Origin: Anadara kagoshimensis
Lineage: Eukaryota; Mollusca; Bivalvia; Arcoida; Arcidae
Reading direction: 5' to 3'
NCBI GenBank assembly: GCA_021292105.1
Contig: CM037857.1
Span: forward strand, 36,123,581 to 36,187,580
Length of the DNA stretch: 64,000 nt
Part shown: positions 39,801 to 45,800 of the stretch, in pieces
How positions within the stretch are numbered: position 1 is the first letter of the stretch
How the letters are laid out: the number at the start of each line of letters is the position of its first letter
Notes under the pieces: generated by a model
The model's input: the letters and a program-made list of their open reading frames with translations, nothing else
Told to the model about the DNA's origin: nothing
The model's database searches: none
Program-made: the position numbers and the translations under genes

Positions 39801-42800
39801 ACCTGATCGGATTCACCTTCCGCCATTTTTGTTTACATAGAAATGGGGACCGGTAGGGATTTAGATAAAACATGCTGTGTAATGATTTGATTGAGCTTTT
39901 GAAAGTATAAAAGCATCCATATTAATTAGTATTAGCTACGCTGATGTACATTTGATTCAGTATTATTTAGCAAGCTAAATAATTATTCCAAAATCCGCTA
40001 AGTGATCGAAATCCCCTTAGACCTCCATAAATTTTGCCATTTTCGCCATGTAAAATCCCCATAACGCCAACATTTCCCTTTCTACAGACATACTTTATGA
40101 CAATCACGGATGCACATACATATTTCCTGTTAAAACTAGGTACAAGTAAGTGAAAAATATCAATCTTTATTCAAATTTATTTGATTTTCTATGGATATGA
40201 AAAGCATTTAACTGTCACAAACAGTGGTTTCTACAGTAATTTCTTGGGTTCAAATTTTAGCAAGTTTGAATTTGAGTATTTTTATGAATGGTAAGACAAG
40301 ACTCCAACCAGGTTATTTTGCATGCTGATGGATACTAAGGTTTAGGCCTGATAGCTTTGTTAATCTCGACTGTAAGCTGATAATATTTGTAACTATATCC
40401 ATTTCAGTTTAATTTTGACTTTTGATTTGTTTTTGTAGCGCCCTTGGGGAAAATGATTTATATTGTGACTGTAACCTGAAGTGGCTTTCTGATTGGATAA
40501 AGAAGGATTATGTTGAGTCTGGTATTGCTGCTTGTCATGCCCCTGACAACATGAAAAATAAACTGATACTAACAACCTTCTCTGATGCCTTCCAGTGTAA
40601 AGGTATGTATTGTTGTCATGGCAACTAATTCTGCCATCTTCAAAGTTACTTTATTTTATTAAAACTTTATAATTGCACCATGGAGACTTTTATGAGTTGA
40701 CTTTTCACCATTGTAAATCATAGATTCTATTTTCACAATGAAATGAATTCTAACAACAACAAGCATTATGACCCATTCCCTAATATTGCTTGTAAAAACG
40801 AGAAACATTGGAGAACAAAGATTTTAGTTTAACCATTATGTCATAGAATTATCTGTGTTTCACTGTACATGTAGCAACATATGTTTCTATGGGAATTCAG
40901 TAAGACTATATTTCTTGAATAAAGTCAGTTTAGGGATTACATTTAGTTATGATATTTTATATCCAAAGAAACAATTGTTTTGCACAAAAGTTATGGCATA
41001 TAATTAATGGCATTGGTTAACCGCATTGTTCCAACACTTACAATGATTCAAACTCTTTGTTTATCCAGGTGAGGCTGATCCTCAGATTTTAGCCAAATGT
41101 AATGCCTGCTATAATAATCCCTGCCAACATGGTGGAACTTGTCATGTTGTGGAATTTAAAAATTTCACCTGTGAATGCACACCTGGTTACCATGGTAATA
41201 GATGTGAACAGGAAATTAATGCTTGCTTCGGAAATCCATGTGCTAATGACGGAATTTGTGAAGTGAGGGATTATGGGAGATTTCAGTAAGTGTACATTCG
41301 CTATTTCTGAATTTTTGTGAATACATCACATAACAAATCATGAACTAGTTCAATCCAGATAAGAGGTACTTGTATTACCGTACCTTAGTGGAACACTACC
41401 CAAGCTATCTTGTGTGTTGATGCAAATAGCTGAAAAATTCCTGACACTGCATCATCTTCTGTTGTTTCATATAATGATGAAAATGAATTATGTTTTGTTT
41501 GCCATTGTTGCTTCTAGGATCACAATTTTAGTATTGTCTTATATTTACATATATGTGGTCTTCAGATTTTGTCAGTGATCTTTGCTTATAACATATTTTA
41601 GTATTGCCATAGGTCTACAAATACACAGTATCTTTATTTACCTCCATCTTATGCACTATAATCCTAGTGCAGTGCTATCATGTATAAGTAGCAGCAGTTC
41701 TGTAAATAATGCATTAATAATGAACACTTTATGCTTTTAAGGGATGTTTGTCATTGTAATTCCCACAATAATTTGCAATCTTAACATCACGGGAAACTGT
41801 AATTTTGTGTGACAAAATCATTCATCTACTAGTATTATTTTATTAGATTTGGCTGAATACGAATAAATTTTGCAAATAAATGTTATGCAACAAAGTATAC
41901 AGTATTGAAAATCATGCTTCATTAATTAAGGCATAATATACCACTATATCAACCAGTAATTAATGAATGTATTATTATTTGTAAATTCATTGTAAATTTT
42001 CAGGTGTCGATGTCAAGCTGGCTTTGAGGGCGAGCGTTGTGAAATAAACATAAATGATTGTGAACATAATCAATGTGAAAATAACGCCACATGTATTGAT
42101 CTTGTTCAGGGATACTCTTGTCAGTGTGCTCTAGGATTTAAAGGTAAGGATGATGTCAAACTTGATCTTATTAAAATCTTGTTATCCCTAAAATTTCAAA
42201 TTTAGAACCGGTTATTGTAGCTGTTTGATCTTTGAGTAGAATGGAGTAATGGAGTTTAATGCCCCAGTCATGATTCTTTCACTTGTATCAAGGTGGTCTG
42301 TTGAGGAATGGTGGAGAAAACTGGAAAGTACAGAAAACCTCCAACCTTCAGCAAGCAAACAGACTAACTTTCTCACACAAGGACTCATTTCAGGTGAGAT
42401 GTAACCTAAGCGCTCAGTGTTTGATCTTTGGATTTTCATCATAGTTCCTGAAATAATTTGCCTTCCAAAAAATCCAATGGATCATTTAAATGTTGATATC
42501 TACAAAGGTATTGCAGTATCTATTAGTGTCACCCCTCCTCTTTGCCATGAGGAAGCTTAGCTTATCATTATAACATTTCCTAAATTTGTTTGTATATTTC
42601 ATAGTGCCCCTATATTTATTACAACTTTCTTCTCATACTTTCTGTTTGTATATTTCATAGTACCCCTATATTTATTACAACTTTCTTCTCATACTTTCTG
42701 TCTGTATATTTCATAGTGCCCCTATATTTATTACAACTTTCTTCTCATACTTTCTGTCTGTATATTTCATAGTGCCCCTATATTTATTACAACTTTCTTC

Positions 42801-45800
42801 TCATACTTTCTGTCTGTATATTTCATAGTGCCCCTATATTTATTACAACTTTCTTCTCATACTTTCTGTTTGTATATTTCATAGTGCCCCTATATTTATT
42901 ACAACTTTCTTCTCATACTTTCTGTTTGTATATTTCATAGTGCCCCTATATTTATTACAACTTTCTTCTCATACTTTCTGTCTGTATATTTCATAGTGCC
43001 CCTATATTTATTACAACTTTCTTCTCATACTTTCTGTTTGTATATTTCATAGTACCCCTATATTTATTACAACTTTCTTCTCATACTTTCTGTTTGTATA
43101 TTTCATAGTACCCCTATATTTATTACAACTTTCTTCTCATACTTTCTGTTTGTATATTTAATAGTGCCCCTATATTTATTACAACTTTCTTCTCATACTT
43201 TCTGTCTGTATATTTAATAGTGCCCCTATATTTATTACAACTTTCTTCTCATACTTTCTGTCTGTATATTTCATAGTGCCCCTATATTTATTACAACTTT
43301 CTTCTCATACTTTCTGTCTGTATATTTAATAGTGCCCCTATATTTATTACAACTTTCTTCTCATACTTTCTGTCTGTATATTTCATAGTGCCCCTATATT
43401 TATTACAACTTTCTTCTCATACTTTCTGTCTGTATATTTCATAGTGCCCCTATATTTATTACAACTTTCTTCTCATACTTTCTGTCTGTATATTTCATAG
43501 TGCCCCTATATTTATTACAACTTTCTTCTCATACTTTCTGTCTGTATATTTAATAGTGCCCCTATATTTATTACAACTTTCTTCTCATACTTTCTGTCTG
43601 TATATTTCATAGTGCCCCTATATTTATTACAACTTTCTTCTCATACTTTCTGTCTGTATATTTCATAGTGCCCCTATATTTATTACAACTTTCTTCTCAT
43701 ACTTTCTGTCTGTATATTTCATAGTGCCCCTATATTTATTACAACTTTCTTCTCATACTTTCTGTCTGTATATTTCATAGTACCCCTATATTTATTACAA
43801 CTTTCTTCTCATACTTTCTGTCTGTATATTTCATAGTGCCCCTATATTTATTACAACTTTCTTCTCATACTTTCTGTTTGTATATTTCATAGTACCCCTA
43901 TATTTATTACAACTTTCTTCTCATACTTTCTGTCTGTATATTTAATAGTACCCCTATATTTATTACAACTTCAGGTAAAAGATGTGAGCACAAGATAGAA
44001 TTTTGTAGTGGTAATGATAATTATTGTCAGAATGGAGCTCCATGTATAAACCTGGATACTGATTACAGGTAAGTGGACTTAGTTAAGTGGTACCATAACT
44101 GGCTTCTTATGTAAGGGGGTTGTGGATTCAAACCCTGGAGCTTGACTTAGTTAAGTTATACCATAATAACTGGCAACTTATGTCAGAAGGTTGTTGACTC
44201 AAACCCTGGAGGAGGACTTAGTTAAGTGGTACCATACCTGGCTTCTTATGTAAGGGGGTTGTGGATTCAAACCCTGGAGCTTGACTTAGTTGAGTGGTAC
44301 CATAATAACTGGCTTCTTATGTCAGGAGGTTGTAGATTCAAACCCTGGAGCTTGACTTAGTTAAGTGATTCCATAATAACTGGCTTCTTATGTCAGGAAA
44401 TTGTGGATTCAAACCCTGGAGCTTGACTTGGTTAAATGATACTGTGACTGACTTTTAAGTATTAATTAGATTGTTATTCATATGAAACTTCTATAGAAAT
44501 TGATACAATTTCATAGCAAAATGTATGGAATGTTTGTCCCATAAACACCTCTCATGCATGTTGTAGGTTCATCATTCCATCTGGACCCATGTTGGTTAAT
44601 GATGCCCAGTTATTTAGAACAATATAGAATAACTAGAACAAAAACAGTTCCTGAAATCTGGAATCATGATATACCTTCAGCTCATAAGGTTCTATACAAA
44701 AACATAGTTTTAAATAAAGAGTTGTAAGTTACATCTAATATTCATATGAAAACAGTTGTATATATATGAACATTTTGTACATGTATATGTTTTAAAAATT
44801 TGTTAATTTTATTTTTTCAGATGTGTTTGTCTGAAGGGTTATTCTGGTAAAAACTGCTCCGAGAATGCAAACGATTGTAAGTCTCATATATGTCAGAATG
44901 GCGCTCGCTGTGTGGATGGCTTAGGCTCCTATACCTGCTTATGTCCCCTTGGCTACACCGGCAAGTTCTGTGAAATAGCACCACTGGCACATATACGTGA
45001 CAGATATGGTCACAATAGTTTGTGTAGGAACCACGATTGTCAAAACAACGGAGTGTGTTACCAACCTAAAGGAAACTCAGACTACTACATGTGCCACTGT
45101 GCTCCAGGTACATGTCAAATCAGGAAATTACAAATCAGGGGCGGGGAGAGAAATGGGAGAGAGAGAGAGAGAGAGAGAGATTGTTTGATAGGAAAAAGTG
45201 TGTGTGGGGGTGTGTGTGTGTGTGTCGTTTCTTTATATTCTTTATAATTAAGGGAAGAAGTTTATTTATCCCTTCTGCCTTATTTTAATGGAACATGTCA
45301 CTTTGTACTATATCATTGCTGACATGAGATTGAGGAAGGATGAGTTAAAGGTTTTTTTTTTAACTTTGAAGCAATTGAGAAACAACTTCCTTGACCAGGT
45401 GGTCTGAGGTTTTAAAGTTTCAAGTCCTACAGATGACCTCAGTAAATTAAGGTCTAACTTGTATCTAATCAGTGATTTTCTTCAGACACTCAGTTATCTC
45501 CACAATCTAGACTAACAAGGATTTTATAATCATTACACCTGTAACAATTACATGACACGTACCAAACTTTTATTATGCATGGGTAAAAAAGCAATTCGTT
45601 TGAAAATTATGTTTTCTCCCATTTTATACAAGCTTTGATGATGATGATCTTGCTTTATAATCAATTTCTATAAGTTATTTTAGTTTTATATGCTTTTTAT
45701 AAAACTTTAATTTCAATATGCTTTTCATGATTTGTATGCAATAGAAGCATGTATATATGTAAAAATGTGAAAAATTCTCATTTCATCTATAAAAAAACAA

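Larger units (their letters stand above)
42144..43974. other. slit intron holding a SINE and the 56-bp array
   Basis: The first part contains a minus-oriented SINE-like copy (42230-42420). The array fills 42587-43974 up to the acceptor. Confidence 0.9.

Noticed and set aside
42607-43951. Coding tandem repeat in slit
   Set aside because: 56 bp is not a multiple of three, and units contain stops in every frame I checked (for example TAG in CATAG).
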